A DNA stretch of 64,000 nt from Paguma larvata (GCA_030068075.1 CM057844.1:2790001-2854000); one strand, 5' to 3'. Shown: positions 20,545 to 33,052, counted from the stretch's first letter. Program-made: numbers and translations. Notes: generated from the sequence alone by a model not told the origin.

Positions 20545-20880
20545 CAAACAAACATTAACAATCTTGACTCCAAAGCATATGGTCCCAGTGCCAGAAGAGA
20601 ATCCAGAATCACTCAACATATTAAGAACCAGGAAAATGACAATAATAGAAACCGATCTGGAGATGACCCAGATATTAGAATCAGTAGGATTTTAAAGCAA
20701 CGGTTTGTAACTATTCTCTGTGAGGTAAAAGAAAAATGCTCGTAATAAACAAAAAGATACTTTTTTGGTAAACATATGGAAATTATAAAAAAATGGAAAT
20801 TAGGGAAACAAAAAATACAATATCTGAAATAAAGTTCTTATTACAAAGTCTGAGACTCAATAAATAGGTAGATATTAAAG
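20545..20880 (+). mobile_element. HAL1/L1M ORF1-region fragment
   Basis: The A-rich sequence contains 'AACCAGGAAAATGACAATAA', 'CTGGAGATGACCCAGATATT', 'AGAATCAGTAGGATTTTAAA', 'AAATACAATATCTGAAATAA' and 'GACTCAATAAATAGG'. These match, in order, the ORF1-type region of HAL1 and old L1M elements. The 69-codon frame at 20536-20745 is a decayed part of this ORF. Confidence 0.5.
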
Positions 20881-20912
20881 CAACATAGAATGAAAGAGAT
20901 CCTCAGTTTATT

Positions 20913-21131
20913 TTTATTTTTTTAATGTTTATTTATTTTTGAAAGAGAGATAGACACACAGAGAGCACAAGCAGAGGAGGGGCAGTGAGAGAGGGAGACA
21001 CAGAATCTGAAGCAGACTCTAGGCTCTGAGCTGTCAGCACAGAGCCAACATGGAGCTTGAACCCGCAAACTGTGAGATTATTACCTGAGCCAAAGTTGGA
21101 CTCTTAACTGACTGAGCCATCCAGGGACCCC
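20913..21131 (-). mobile_element. SINEC, minus
   Basis: Reverse SINEC with all blocks from TAATGTTTATTTATTTTTGA to the head 'TGACTGAGCCATCCAGGGAC'. TSD of 19 bp with one mismatch: AAGAGATCCTCAGTTTATT at 20894-20912 and AAGAGATTCTCAGTTTATT at 21132-21150. Confidence 0.94.
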
Positions 21132-21256
21132 AAGAGATTCTCAGTTTATTCAGAAATGAAGTATAGAAGAATATAGCTAGTTTTAGACAAAAAAAATGTT
21201 GTTCAGACATCATTGATTATGTGGACTGTCTTCTTTGCGAAACTAAATTCTTCCTT

Positions 21257-21363
21257 AATTATTATTATTATTTTAAGATTTTACTTTTTTTTTAATGTAA
21301 CCTTTACACCAAATGTGGGACTCAAACTTACCACCCACGTTCCACCAACAGTCAGGTGCCCCA
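21257..21363 (-). mobile_element. Short tRNA-type Can-SINE, minus
   Basis: 'TTTTAAGATTTTACTTTTTT', 'GTAACCTTTACACCAAATGT', 'GGGACTCAAACTTACCACCC' and a terminal 'GTCAGGTGCCCC' match the older Can-SINE subtype seen at 10404, which lacks the long CT-rich half. It is more diverged than that copy. Confidence 0.7.
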
Positions 21364-22276
21364 TGAATTATTTTTTTGAAGAGAGGTCTTTCAGCAACTA
21401 CACCACATTGAGCTGCCCTTGAGGCCTGCTGCATCACTTAACAGTGTTGGTGTGGGTGAGTGGCTGGGGGGTTGTGATTTAGTCCACAGTCCCTGGGTTT
21501 TTGTGGCAGCATGGCGGAGGGAGGTGCTGGTTCAAATCCCACTGGTGACTTTTACTTGCTCTGTGACTCTGACGTTTTGTATTTTTGTGCCAATGTTTTG
21601 TATTTTTGTGCTTATGTTTTTGTTGTCTGCTTTTCATATATAAAGTAGATATTTGTGCATTTGTGATTATAAACTTGTTATAAGAATTTAATACAAATGC
21701 CCATTCCAGGTATGATCCTGGAGCCTAATATCATTTCCTCTGCTTCTGTAGAGGTGAAAACGAGAGACTTAGCTGGGTCACACAGGTGCTCAGGAATACC
21801 TCTGTGGGACTTATGGGGTGGGTGATGTCAGGCCTTTTTGCAAAATCAGCTTTGCTTGAACACCAGGGCCAGCCCAGGACAGCTCCAGCTTTCTGGAGCA
21901 GAAAGCCTGCTGTGAGCAGTCTCAGATCGATGGCATATATCAGAGGCCTGCAGAAAGAGCTAAAAGGAAGCTTCTGGAGGGGTCATCTTGGGGATGGACT
22001 CTGTCAGATACAGGTATAAGGGCAAGAGCACATCCTGTAGGCCTGGGTAATAAAGTGTGTCACAGAGTGGCTGCAGCCTTCTGGAAGGTAGTGTCTCCCT
22101 GGTGCCTCCAGAATTCACAGCTTTAGCAAGCATCTGTTCTGCTCAGGCCGCCTCTGCAGTGATGGCCATAATGAAGTGCTGCCCCCATGTGGCAGGTGAG
22201 GGCAAGGACCATAGAAGTGACCACTTCTGTTCTCCAGAGCCCCGGATACAGAGGTTAATAATGAGTTCAAACAAAG
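21364..22276. other. Mostly unique DNA; small duplication and possible MIR piece
   Basis: A 24-bp unit containing TTTTGTATTTTTGTGC is repeated in tandem near 21575-21613. Around 21735-21795, 'GTGAAAACGAGAGACTTAGC' and 'GGGTCACACAGGTGCTCAGG' resemble a MIR core. No exon recognised; frames of 74-88 codons overlap. Confidence 0.45.
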
Positions 22277-22287
22277 CATTATTGTTT

Positions 22288-22477
22288 TTAATGTTTTATT
22301 TATTTTTGAGAGACAAATCATGAGCAGGGGAGGGATATATAGAGAGGGATATAGAGTATCTGAAGCAGGCTCTGCATTGACAGCAACAAACCCATGTTGG
22401 CCTTGAATTCTCCAACCATGAGATCATGACCTAAGCTGAAGTTGGATGCTCAACCAACTGAAACACCCAGGGACCCC
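22288..22477 (-). mobile_element. SINEC, minus
   Basis: 'TTTATTTATTTTTGAGAGAC', 'CATGAGCAGGGGAGGGATAT', 'TATCTGAAGCAGGCTCTGCA' and 'CCAACTGAAACACCCAGGGA'. The TSD is approximate, GCATTATTGTTTTTA against ACATTATTTTTA, which fits an older copy. Confidence 0.88.
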
Positions 22478-22599
22478 AACATTATTTTTAAAATATTTTT
22501 TACTATAAATTCAGAATAATCATAATTAAATATTGAAAAAAAAATATCAAGGTGGCAATATTTATACTCTAGCTCTATCCTCTTTTTTCAAAGTTTGGA

Positions 22600-23130
22600 A
22601 AATGCCACCCCTGAGCTCAGAACCCTCAGGGTTCTCCATGGTTATGAGAATATCATCCTAACTCCTCATCTTGACCTCGAAGACCATGCCTATCTCCTAA
22701 GCTTTATCTTTTACCTCAGATTCCTCTGTCTCAGACTCACTGATAAGTGTCAGCTTTGCCCAACCAAGCCAGCACTTTCCTGACACAGGGCCTTTGTACA
22801 TGCAGCTTCCTACACCTGACACTTTCTTGACTTCATATCCAAGGCTCCCAGTGCCCACCTTTTATCTGCCAACTCCCACTGATTTGAAAAACATCTGTGT
22901 AAGTATATCTTAGTATGAGAAGCTTTTTCCCACACCCCAGGCTAGGCTGGACCCACATTTTATTCTATTTTATTAGAATAACTCAGCTCTAGATAATTAT
23001 TATGTAATTCTGTGTTTACTGACTCCCTGGCTCTGCGACAGCAGATACTTTGTCTACTTGCCCATTTCTCTGTCCTTGGGTATGGGCATAGAGCGAGCTG
23101 TCAAATATGTGCCAAACAAGGGAAAAACTA
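22600..23130 (+). mobile_element. LINE-2 fragment
   Basis: A long stretch follows the L2 3' sequence in order: 'CATCCTAACTCCTCATCTTG', 'GACCTCGAAGACCATGCCTA', 'CTGACACAGGGCCTTTGTAC', 'ATGCAGCTTCCTACACCTGA', GAAGCTTTTTCCCACACCCC and 'CTCTGCGACAGCAGATACTT'. The frame at 22595-22783 is part of this noncoding relic. Confidence 0.7.
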
Positions 23131-24064
23131 TTAGTTCTTTCAGTGTTCTATTTATTTTCTTAATTTCTATCTCCTTCTCCAAAATCATTTCTGAGAAGAA
23201 GTTGGTGAATCTAGATATGTTAATTGAGGACCAAATAAATCTTTTTCAACTAAATTATTTTGCAAATTGAACAAAATTGTATACATTTGCTAAATTCAGA
23301 GTTTGTTTATATACGGTTTTCTTAAATGGGGCCCATCAGTGCCCCTTGATCTGGAATTCTCAATTAATTACATGCTGGCCACTTCAAGAGCAGTGCTGTT
23401 AAAGTCTAAGCACAATAGGTGATGGGAAGAGGGGTCAGCATGCCATGTGGCCTTGGGCATTACAGCTTCTCTTGCCTTGGTTCAGCTTTTGGAAGAAGAA
23501 GGACCACAGCGCCTGCCCTGTGATGCTCAAATGGGTATGTGGAAGAAGCAGTGTGAATTTATAAATGCAGTACAAAATGGGCAGGTTCTGAAGTTTTAAA
23601 TAATTACTAGAATATGTTTTTCTATAAACACAGTGTTTATTATCCTCACTACACATTCAAATCTAGGTATGGATGGATTGTTGGGGTGTTTCATAGTCTT
23701 GTTATCACCCAGATTTTTCTTCCACAAACAAGGCTTCTGTGTACATCCTTCATAAAGAGTTCCAATTTTTCCTGGAAACCGAATCAGTCAGTACACCTGG
23801 CCCTGGCCGTTCTCCCCTCTCATCAGTCAGAGAAGGACACTTTCACACCTGCTATCTTGTTCTCTGTCTCTGTTTTGTATGTTTATTACAGGAAAATAGA
23901 CAATACTGATAGGGAAAGAGAAGAAAATAAGCACCATAAGCCCACCATCCAGAGAGAGAATTCGGAGAGAATTCTTTACCTACACATACATATCTACATT
24001 TATTTGTTTGTTTGTTTAAAATTAGTAGAGTGTATTATTTTCTTTCTTTTTTCTTTCTTTTTTT
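23131..24064. other. AT-rich, mostly unique DNA
   Basis: The 198-codon plus frame at 23614-24210 is the longest non-L1 frame nearby. It is AT-rich, runs from unique DNA into an old L1, has no domain and is most likely chance. 'AATAAGCACCATAAGCCCACC' near 23926 resembles an old LINE segment. Confidence 0.45.
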
Positions 24065-25865
24065 TTTTAATAGTTTCTGGTTTACAGATAAAGGGACAGA
24101 AAGTTCTCAGAATTCTCACATATTCTCTCCTTCTCTACACCCTGGCTTCTCCTGGTATGAATACCTCACATAATGTGATACACTTGTTACAACTGATGAC
24201 CCAATATTAATAAATTATTATTAAATAAAGTCCATAGTTTCCTTGATCTTCTCATTCTATGAGGTTTGACAAATACATAATGATGTGTATCCATCATTAC
24301 AGTATCATGCAGAATAATTTCACCCTAAAATATCCCTGGTGCTTCATGTATTTATCCCTTCTTCCTTCTCCAACTCTGCCCCCACAAATCTCTCCCAACC
24401 ACTGGCAGTTTTTTACTGTCTGCATATTTTTATCTTTTCCAGAATGTCAAGTAGTTACAATTATACATTATGTAAACCTTTTCAGATTGACTTCTTTAAC
24501 TTAGCAGTATGCATTTAAGGTTCCTCCATGTCTTTTCATGGTTTGATAACTCATTTTTTAATCACTGAATGGGGCACCTGGGTGGTTCAGTTAGTTAAGC
24601 ATCTGACTTTGGCTCAGGTCATGATCTCATGGTTTGTGAATTCAAGCCCCGCCTCAGGCTCTGTGCTGACAGCACGGAGCCTGCTTCAGATCCTCTGTCC
24701 CCCTCTCTCTATTCCTACCTTGCTTGTGCTTTCTCTCTCTTTCTCAAAAATAAATAAACATTAAAAAAATAAATCAAATCACTGAATAACATTACATTGT
24801 CTGAATCTACCACAGTTTGTTCATTCATTAACTTACTGAAAGACATCTTGGTTCCTTCCAAATTTTGACAATTACAGATCAAGGTTCTGTAGGCATTCAT
24901 GTACAGGATTTTATGTGGACAAACATTTTAAGCTCTTTTGCATAAATACCAAGAAATGGGATTACAGAATTGTAAAAGTATGTTTGACTTTGTAAGAAAT
25001 CACCAAACTGTCTTCCAAAGTGGCTAGATCATTTGCGTTCCTGCCAGCCAAGAATGAGGGTCCCTGTGGCTCCACATCCTTGTCAGCACGTGGCGATGTC
25101 AGTGTTTGGACTTCTGGCCACTCTCATAGGTGTGTGGCAGTGTGTTGTGCAATTCCCCAAGGGCACATGAAGCATCTTCTTCGTATCTTTTTTTGTCATT
25201 TGTATTTCAGCTCTGGTGATGTGTCTGCTCAGATCTTCTGCTCATTTTTAATCAGGTTGTTTTCTTTTCTTTTTGTTGAGAAGTAAGAGATTTTTTTGTG
25301 TGTATTTTGAACACCAGTCCTTTATCAGGTAATTGTTTTGCAAATATTTTTTCCAGTCTGTGACTTATCTTTTCATTCCTTTAACAGTGTCTTTCGCAAA
25401 CCAGAAGTTTTTAATAGGAATGAAGTCCACCTTATCAATTTTTTTCTCTTTCATGGATCGTGCTTTGGGTGTCTCTAAAAAGGCCTGAACAAATGCAAGG
25501 TCATCTGGATTTTCTCCTGTGTTATCTTCTAAGAGTTTTATATGTTTGTGTTTTAGATTTAGGCCTGTATCCATTTTGAGTTAATTTTTGTGAAGAGTGT
25601 TAAGGTCTGTGTCTAGATTCTGCCCCCCACCCCCCACCCTGTAGATGTCTAGTTTTCCTGGTACCATTGTTTGTTGAAAAGACTATCCTTTCTCAACGTT
25701 TGCTCCTCTGTTAAAGGTCCATTAACATAAATGTGAGTCTAATTCTGGTGTCTCCATTCTGTTCCATTGGTCTATTGTCTACATATTTTTTCAATACCAC
25801 ACTCACTGTTTTGATTACTGCAGCTTTACTAAGACTTGAAGTCTGGTGGTGTCATTTCTCCAACC
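24065..25865 (-). mobile_element. Old L1M element, ~1.6 kb, split by a SINE
   Basis: Read on the minus strand this is the ORF2 C-terminal region and 3' UTR of an old LINE-1. Recognisable plus-strand blocks include 'CACCAAACTGTCTTCCAAAG', 'CATCCTTGTCAGCACGTGGC', 'TCTGCTCATTTTTAATCAGG', 'CAGTCCTTTATCAGGTAATT', 'CCATTTTGAGTTAATTTTTG' and 'CTGTTCCATTGGTCTATTG'. Many stops and shifts have accumulated. A SINEC occupies 24571-24776. Confidence 0.85.
24571..24776 (+). mobile_element. SINEC, plus, inside old L1
   Basis: GGGGCACCTGGGTGGTTCAG head through GGCTCTGTGCTGACAGCACG to an AATAAATAAACATT tail. TSD AATCACTGAAT at 24560-24570 and 24777-24787. Removing the SINE restores the continuous L1 sequence. 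Confidence 0.95.
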
Positions 25866-26409
25866 TTTTTCTTCTCGAGCCTCTCAAAGCCTCCTCCTTT
25901 TCCCCTGGACCTCTCGTCTCCCTTAGTGCCCAGAGAGCTGATGACCTGGACAGCTCACTGACCATAACTCTGTCTTGGAGAGCATGGTCACAACTGTCCT
26001 GAGCACAAGTGAGGTTGGTCCTCAGGCTCCTTGGCCTTCCTTCGGTTACCCAGCATGTTAACAATGGGGCCTGGAGCAACTGGGCCTAAAGTTTCTCCTC
26101 TTGAGCCTGATAAACCATTTTCAAATGGAAACAGAGCAAGGCAAACCCACCGCCAAAGGCACACTGATGAACCAGCCTGGACTCAGAGCAGGGAAGGCCT
26201 TGGACCTGAGAATTCTGCTGTGTTCTCATTTGTAAGGTCATTGCACACAATTGCCACTGGTTCCACAGCTACAGTGATCTTAGGAATGCCTCAAACTTGC
26301 ATGATGTCTGAGAGAAACTAGTATTTTCCTATTAAATCCTTTTTATTTATTTATTTTTTAACTTAAAAATGATTCTGCTTATCTAAGGTATATACAAATA
26401 GATAGTGGC
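25866..26409. other. Unique non-coding DNA
   Basis: Overlapping frames of 75-96 codons in both strands; no domain recognised. Confidence 0.5.
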
Positions 26410-27115
26410 TATGGGTAAAAATGACATTATTCAGTTAATAATCCATGCCAAGATGTTGTGGCTTAAAACAGTAATGGTTTGTTACTTTTCATGCTGCTGT
26501 GTGTTGACTTGGCTCAGATGGGTGGTTCTGCTCCTCACAGCACTTGTTGAAGGCATTCATTTCATATGTGCCTCTGACCTCCTCTGGACTGGGCTGGAGG
26601 GCCCAGAAAGTCCTCACTCACATGACTAGTGTCTTGGTGCTACTCCATTTCTATGAGGCTAAATCAAGCTTCCTCATAGCATGATGGTCTCAGTATGGCC
26701 CACCTTCTTCATGATGGCTGACGGCTGACGTTAAGAGAGAAACTGGAGGGGCACCTGAGTGGCTCAGTTTGTTGAGTGTCTGCCTTCCACTCAGGTCATG
26801 ATCTCATGTTTTGTGGGTTTGAGCCCCAGGTTGGGCTCTGTGCCGACAGCTCAGAGCCTGGAGCCTGCTTTGGATTCTGTGTCTCCTTCTCTCTCTGCCC
26901 TTCCTCCACTCACACTCTGTCTCTCTTCCTTCTCAAAAATAAATAAACATTAAAAATTTTTTAAAAGAGAGAGAGAGAAATTGGAAGCTGTGCACCACAT
27001 AAGGCCTTGTCCCAGGACTGTTATGGTGTTACCCTGACACATGTTCTGATCAAAGCAGTTACAGGCCAGTACAAATTCAGGGTGGTGGTGGACACAGACC
27101 ACATGTCTGTGATGA
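26410..27115 (-). mobile_element. Old MER-type repeat, split by a SINE (family unresolved)
   Basis: 'GTTGTGGCTTAAAACAGTAA', 'TTGACTTGGCTCAGATGGG', 'GTGCCTCTGACCTCCTCTGG', 'GAAGCTGTGCACCACATAAG' and 'ATCAAAGCAGTTACAGGCCA' follow the order of a common eutherian repeat in which a 'tggaagctgca...ggtcaaagcagtcacaaggcc' segment is typical. I do not assign a name or orientation with confidence. Confidence 0.5.
26748..26966 (+). mobile_element. SINEC, plus
   Basis: GGGGCACCTGAGTGGCTCAG head, 'GGGCTCTGTGCCGACAGCTC' core, CTTCTCTCTCTGCCCTTCC tract, AATAAATAAACATT tail. TSD AGAGAGAAACTGGA at about 26734-26747 against AGAGAGAAATTGGA at about 26972-26985. Confidence 0.93.
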
Positions 27116-27164
27116 ATAAAACAGCATAAGCTTATAGGGAGGGAATTGGTAGAGGTCGTTCTTG

Positions 27165-27355
27165 AGGACCGTGTCCTAGAGCATTAGATGTAAGAGTCAA
27201 TCCCTGGCCCTGTTGTTGACCAGTGGCATAGCCAGGGCATGGTGCTTAAACTCCTAGTGCTCCAGTCATCTGGAGAACACTAGCTGGGTAGATTTGCTGG
27301 AGGAAGCAAATGAAGTAATATATACAGAGGGCACATCATGGGTGCTAGTTATATT
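27165..27355 (-). mobile_element. MIR SINE
   Basis: 'GAGTCAATCCCTGGCCCTG', 'GACCAGTGGCATAGCCAGGG', CTCCAGTCATCTGGAGAACA and AAATGAAGTAATATATACAG give the reverse MIR order. Diverged. Confidence 0.5.
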
Positions 27356-27364
27356 GGAAAAAGT

Positions 27365-27710
27365 CACCTTTGTTCTCGGTAGCAGATGGAGTCAGTGTCC
27401 AGCCCATATCCCCTGGGTCCTCTGCTAAGGTCACCTGCCATTTCTGACCAGCCTGTGCAGGGTTGATGTCTTCTGTCCTTGCCTTCCACAGACAGCTCTG
27501 AGCATGTCTGCCCACAGTCTCTCAGGTCACCAGGGACTGACCTCCATGGGCTTCCAGAGGTCACTCTCCTAAACCCACCTTTTGACAGCCTTCCCATCTC
27601 GCTTCTGCAAGCACTCAATGTGCTTCTCAGGATCATTTCCCTAATAAAACACTTGGATCCAAGCCCTTGTCTTAGGGCCTGTGCAGGGGGACCAAAACTA
27701 AGACATAGAC
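27365..27710 (+). mobile_element. Possible old LTR, family unresolved
   Basis: An AATAAAA polyadenylation-type motif (27641) is followed by 'CACTTGGATCCAAGCCCTTG' and 'GGGGGACCAAAACTAAGACA', a 3' end pattern seen in old mammalian LTRs. The 5' limit is uncertain. The 124- and 139-codon frames on opposite strands here are not credible genes. Confidence 0.35.
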
Positions 27711-29604
27711 CATCCAAATTTTCAAAACATGAGAACATTTTGTTTAATAGAACATGTTGCCCAATGTTTGTGAAAAATTTACATAGTCTACCACTTGGTT
27801 TCGGGTTTCAGATAGAAAGCTGGCAGTGTACACAGGTAGAAGAGAAAGACTTAATTTTCATGAGCAAAATAGTCATTTCAGGTCTTTCTCAGTTATGAAA
27901 GTCAACATTTATAACAACCAGCAGCAGCTCCCAAAGAGTAGGATTAAGAGGTGGAAAGGAGAGCCCTCACTGTGGGGAGTGAGTGCCCTGGTTATTCTAA
28001 GAGCCTGAACCATAATTCCTGATGGGGAGGGAATTACTTTTGTTAGGAGAGAATGTCTTGGTCGACTCCTAGGGACAGAAAGGGAAGGAATGGGCAGCCA
28101 GGGCCACAGTTCCAGTGGTTGGCTTAATGTGCTTTGCATTAGAAGCAGAAGGAATCCTGGAGACATGGAGACGGTTAGGGGAAAGAAAATGGACAGAGAA
28201 AGCAGAAAGGAAGCTTCAGCAGCATGACCAGCAGGTTGTGCAGGTGATGGAAGGGATCTGAAGAGCAGAATCATCTGATATTGAATTGTAAGTTGTTTGT
28301 AATTTGTAGTTCTTCATGCAAATCCTTTTATCCGCAAAACATTTATTAAAGTGTCCCCCCAACATAAATGTGTGTGTGTGTGTGTGTGTGTGTCGATGAA
28401 ACTAAAGTGTAGACTTGAGTTCCCCTGAAGAACAATGAAATGGAGACCAAAACAAAAAAAAATGAGAATTGGAAAATAACGGCCCAAAATAAAAGTGCTT
28501 GAGAGAACACTGATTCATAGAAATTTGCAAGAATCCTTGATGAAGACTTTCCACAAATCAGGGAAGGGAAGGTTGAATGAAGTCTCTCTGGATGCCAAGG
28601 GGCAGCAAGAGCTCACATCTGGCCTGGGAATGTATCTGAATGCCTGACTCAGTATTTGCACGGGTATTAAGTACATATGCTAGTATATCTGTTGCTAGAG
28701 ATCATGCTAGCTACATAGAGATTGCTAGACAGAGCTTCCCAGGGTAGGTTTAAGAGCAAGTAGTTGATCTTCCCATCTTTAGGGAGCACCAAGCACTTGG
28801 GACCAAGCGTCTCTCCATTTAAGACATCCCCACTAACTGCTGGAAACTACTACCTTCTCTACTAGTGTCAGCTAAAGGAATATGATCAGCTGTCATTTTG
28901 CTCCTACTTCTTTTGACCTTTTCCCTGGCCTGGAGTGGGAGTCGGGGGAAGGGCTGTTATGCATTCATTTCTCACAGTGTTTATCTTGCGGTGATCAAAT
29001 GCGGGGGTTGGACAAACTGTGTTTATGTGACATGAGGCTGAAAGGCAGACAGCTGGCGTGGGTGCAGATGCTTGCCAGCCCCAGTCACTATCAGCCTGTC
29101 ATTGTCCTGGCTTGAGAAATTCAGAGTCCCCTCCATGGGAGATTTAGCATTTTCCTTTGAGAAAAACAAATTTGCCAAGATTCTTCAGAATCCTGGTGGG
29201 TGCCAGGCTAGTCTTCAAGGAGTCTGACACAAGAGGATCATAGTCTATAAACTCAAAGAGCAAAGGAAATGACATATTTGACACAAGACTTCAAATGATC
29301 ACATTTCATTGTCTAAACTGTGGTAATTGGCATGAAGGTGGGGAGGGGATGGAGGAAGTGTTGTAGCAAGGATACCAAGCAAAGTGTTTCTTTGTTCTTT
29401 CTGTTCCATCATCTCCCGAAGACTTGAGCTTTGGCTTGCTCACCTGGGTATGTTCCAAGCCACTGTGAATACAGACACTGACAAACAAGATGGCATTTTA
29501 TTGGGGGGAAAGGCTCTGGTTCAACTCACCCATAGGAACACCTAATAGGAGGTAATGGAAGGTGGTTGGTCCCCTACTCCTGATTTGTCTTCTATTTGTA
29601 AACT
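27711..29604. other. Repeat-poor unique DNA
   Basis: Part of the longest SINE-free interval. Contains only a (TG)n at 28370-28393. A 121-codon minus frame at 27909-28274 has no domain and a GC/Leu-rich composition typical of chance frames. No splice-bounded exon seen. Confidence 0.5.
28370..28393 (+). repeat. (TG)12 microsatellite
   Basis: Perfect TG dinucleotide run. Confidence 0.95.
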
Positions 29605-29735
29605 TAAAAAAAGCATTTCAAGTACCATCTCAATTAGTTTCACCACTGCTCTGTGAGGTAACAGTAGAAGATATCATGACTTGCTTTGGAGACAATGAGC
29701 CCACAGTTCAGATTGGTTACATGCATGCCAGAAGC
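29605..29735 (+). mobile_element. Possible MIR fragment
   Basis: 'CATTTCAAGTACCATCTCAA', 'CACCACTGCTCTGTGAGGTA' and 'CAATGAGCCCACAGTTCAG' match the MIR core loosely. Confidence 0.4.
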
Positions 29736-29740
29736 ATCCT

Positions 29741-32514
29741 GCCAGGTCACAGTGAAATCTGGTCTTGACAGGTCTTTTGATTCTATCCTCCCAGAGATCA
29801 TAGCTCCTAAAACCCACGTGGGTCAGGCAATAATACAAATGAGTGAAGTGGACCAAACTAGCAGTGCAATAGGGAGTGATACGGGACTGTGGCCAACTGG
29901 GGAACTAGTCCGCATCTAGAAAGGGAGCTGTACTTTATCCCCAGAGAATTGTGGGCATGTGGTGATATGGGCCTCATTTTGCTAGAGTCTCCAACTTTAG
30001 CATGGTTCATATTTTACAAGAATAAATTGATTTGGCAATTACTTTAAGACATCCAACTTATGCAGACTAAATTTAAGACAAGTTTTTAGGCGGCATTTGG
30101 CCCACAGGATGTGATTTGTCCATTCCATGCCTTGGTAGAAAGGCTGCATGGTGGACGTGGGTGGCCAGGTCAGTGGGAGGCAGGTGCTGTCTGCTCTGGG
30201 TCCTTACCTGCCCATTCGCAAGGTTCTGCATGTTGAGTCTGCAGAGGGGGTTCTGTGGGACCAGATAGTGCTTCCAGCCACAAGTCTTTAGGAAGGAAAG
30301 TGAAAAATGGTGGCCGTTAACCCCATTAGCCTGGAAGGTAGACATAGAGAGGAACTGGTTCCTGAGTCTACCTCGGGCCCCCACTCCCAGCAGAATCCTG
30401 CATAGGGCAGCGTTCACTTCTGTACAGTCATTCTTGGAGCTGGCAGCAAAGTTTCTATTTTCTTTGGTAAGGGATGTAGTTCATATCTAAGCTCTGCCTT
30501 TCTCAGCCAGTCTGCTTTGTCACCTTACTTCTGCAAAGATGGGATGGTAATGATACCACTTGACCTTATCTACAACTGTTATCTCTAGGCAGTTTATGGT
30601 TTCTCTTGAGAACAGTCCAGCCTTGTGAGTAGGACCTCTTTGATCCCTGACCATCACTATCTGCAACCTTATGAGCAGTAAGAGCCACCTGCTTCACTTG
30701 CTCCCACTGGGGAACATGGGTTTTCCTCTTCATATAGGTATACTTTGAAATTTTCCTGGTGTGTCCTTAGCTTCCTCTGGCAGATGGATTTATCTGGAAA
30801 ACTCATGGTTTCTTCCATGGGAACTGATGTAGCCCCTGTAGATAAAATGTGTTGGTGGAACGCCAGAAAACAAATTTGCCAAGCCCTCCATTCTCCAAAC
30901 CTGGGTCCGTGCCAAGCAGGCGGCATGTGGCAGGGGATGGACTCTCTCATGGAGTCTTTTCCAGCCTTGCCTTGGAGTCTCTCCTATTTTCAAAAACAAA
31001 ACAGAACAAAGAATAAAGCAATGGAGAGTGGAGGCAGCCCCCTAATAAAAGTAGGAATGAGGACTTCAGGAAGAATGTGAATTTGCTCCATTTCTGCCTT
31101 TTTCATAGTGAAAACACACCATGAGGCAAAAGAGGACTCACTTTCAAAATTTCTCCCTCTTTCCCTTTGATTCTACTTAGAGTCAGTGTACAAGAAGTTA
31201 TCAGGCTTAATCTGGAACAGTTCTTGAAAGTTATGAGTAGCTGGCAGAACTTCAGCCCACTTAATCAGGTACATAAGAAGTAAAATTATCTCTAGTCCCT
31301 CAAATCACTTCATTCTGACTCAGAACCCCTGCTCTCGGCTAAATGCCTGAGAAACACCACCCTGACATTACTGAGGACCCTTTCCCTCAGAACCTCTCAG
31401 GGTGCTTGAAGGGGCCAGGGGCAGCTGGGGCATGGGTATTGACCTCTTATTCTTGAGCTCAGCGTTTTTATGTTGGAACTGCTCTGATCCTACCACCTTC
31501 CTGGGTGTCCCACCGCCGAGCATTATCAGCCTTTGACCTGAGCTACACTTCCCATCAATCTTCTGGCCCACCTGGACACAGTCTTCCCTGTTTCTCTTCT
31601 GTGTTGCTGGTGCTAGGTGCAATCTCCAAACCAGCATAGGCCTTAGGGAAACAAAATCAGGCAACTGAAGTCTCTTGCAGACAAATCCTTCTTGTTCCTG
31701 CCACAAACCTCTTCCAATGTAATAAAGCATGGGGTCTTGTCCATCAGCTTAAGTGGGGAGAGTAAAGGGAAGAGGCAGCAGGAAAATACAGAAATCAACA
31801 TCTCCCAAATTAGCATGACACTCATAGTGTGCACAGGACAGACCGAAGGGGGAGAGGCAAGATTTTGCTTATATGGTACGATTTAAGGTGTCGCTGATGG
31901 TAGTTTCTACAGTTTAGAATCTTTCAAAGTGTAATTTCACCTAAAATTTCCAGCACTGAAAATGCAAACAGTATTTTGTCTCCAGGAAAGGGCTCACACA
32001 TTAAGTCAGCATTATCTGTAGTCAGCATCACAACATTTGACCACCACAGAAGATGAGATAGTCTCTTTGTCATGCAGCAAAGCTTAGAAGGAGATAGGAC
32101 ATCTGGATGGGGCTGTATGGTGGCCTTGCCCTAAGACAGTATGTCTGGGTGGGTCTGGCTGGGGCCAGAGATGGGCTCCATAAAGAGTCAAGCTCTTGGT
32201 TTAAAGGAGAGTGTCTGAAGTAGAAGGTCACACTGGGAGCATAGGTTCTGGCTGATCTGGGGAGAATGATTGCTGCCCACACAATCTGACAGTGTCCATT
32301 CTTGCCTGAGCAACCCAGACCCAGACTGGGAAAGTCCTTACTTAATGTTCAAGGTGCTTTTTGTGAGTTCATCTCTTCCCTTCTCCTTTTCTCCACAGGT
32401 CAGGAGACAGCTTTAAAATACTGTATTCAGGACATCACATTTCTAAGTAACTTGGATTTTTCCTTTCCTTAGTCTTGAATTTCTACTTCTCTAAAAATTG
32501 TATACTTTTTTTAA
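29741..32514. other. Repeat-poor unique DNA
   Basis: About 2.8 kb without recognisable repeats, apart from a weak MIR-like piece near 30500-30580. Several frames of 93-120 codons (minus 30073-30417, plus 30745-31080, minus 31368-31730) overlap others in alternative frames. None shows a domain, and I see no convincing splice pair. Candidate for conserved non-coding function only by its lack of repeats. Confidence 0.45.
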
Positions 32515-32905
32515 ATGATAGTGTTAGTGTGTTCTGTTAGTTTTTTATTTGGGAAAATGGAATGCATATAGTACAAAAGATTCCAGTAGATCAAAAAGGT
32601 CTATTTGGAATGTCAATTCCCTCCTGCCTCACCTATCTTGAAACCATCCCCAGAGACAGCTGCTGCTTCTGGCATCACCTCTCCTTGAGGGGGTATCAGA
32701 TTGTGTGCTCTTCCAGTATTTTTCTGTGAACTTCCAGTTTTTTTAGCTTGTCTTGGAAATTCCTCCATATCATAACATAGTCACTTTGTTTTTTATCTCA
32801 TTGACCTTTCATAATTTATTTAATTAAATCCCATTAATAAATATTTAGGTATTATATTTCTTCAGTCTCAGGCATCCACAAATAAGGCCAAAAATCTACA
32901 TCACT
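32515..32905 (-). mobile_element. Old L1M 3' fragment
   Basis: 'GGAATGCATATAGTACAAAA', 'CTTGGAAATTCCTCCATATC', 'TAATTTATTTAATTAAATCC' and 'AATAAATATTTAGGTATTAT' follow the reverse order of old L1M 3' UTR / ORF2-end sequence. Confidence 0.45.
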
Positions 32906-33001
32906 CAATGTCTCTGCATACGCATTTTTTGTCCTTAAAAATGTTTTCCTGTTCCTGACTCATTATCTCTATTTCCATTTCATCACATCGTCTTTCCTAA
33001 C

Positions 33002-33052
33002 TTATTGTGTGTAAATGTGTGTGTGTGTGTGTATCGTGTATCCTGGTTGTAA

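Noticed and set aside
23614..24210. 198-codon plus-strand open frame, the longest outside L1
   Set aside because: It is AT-rich, crosses from unique DNA into an old L1, shows no domain and has no splice or start context.
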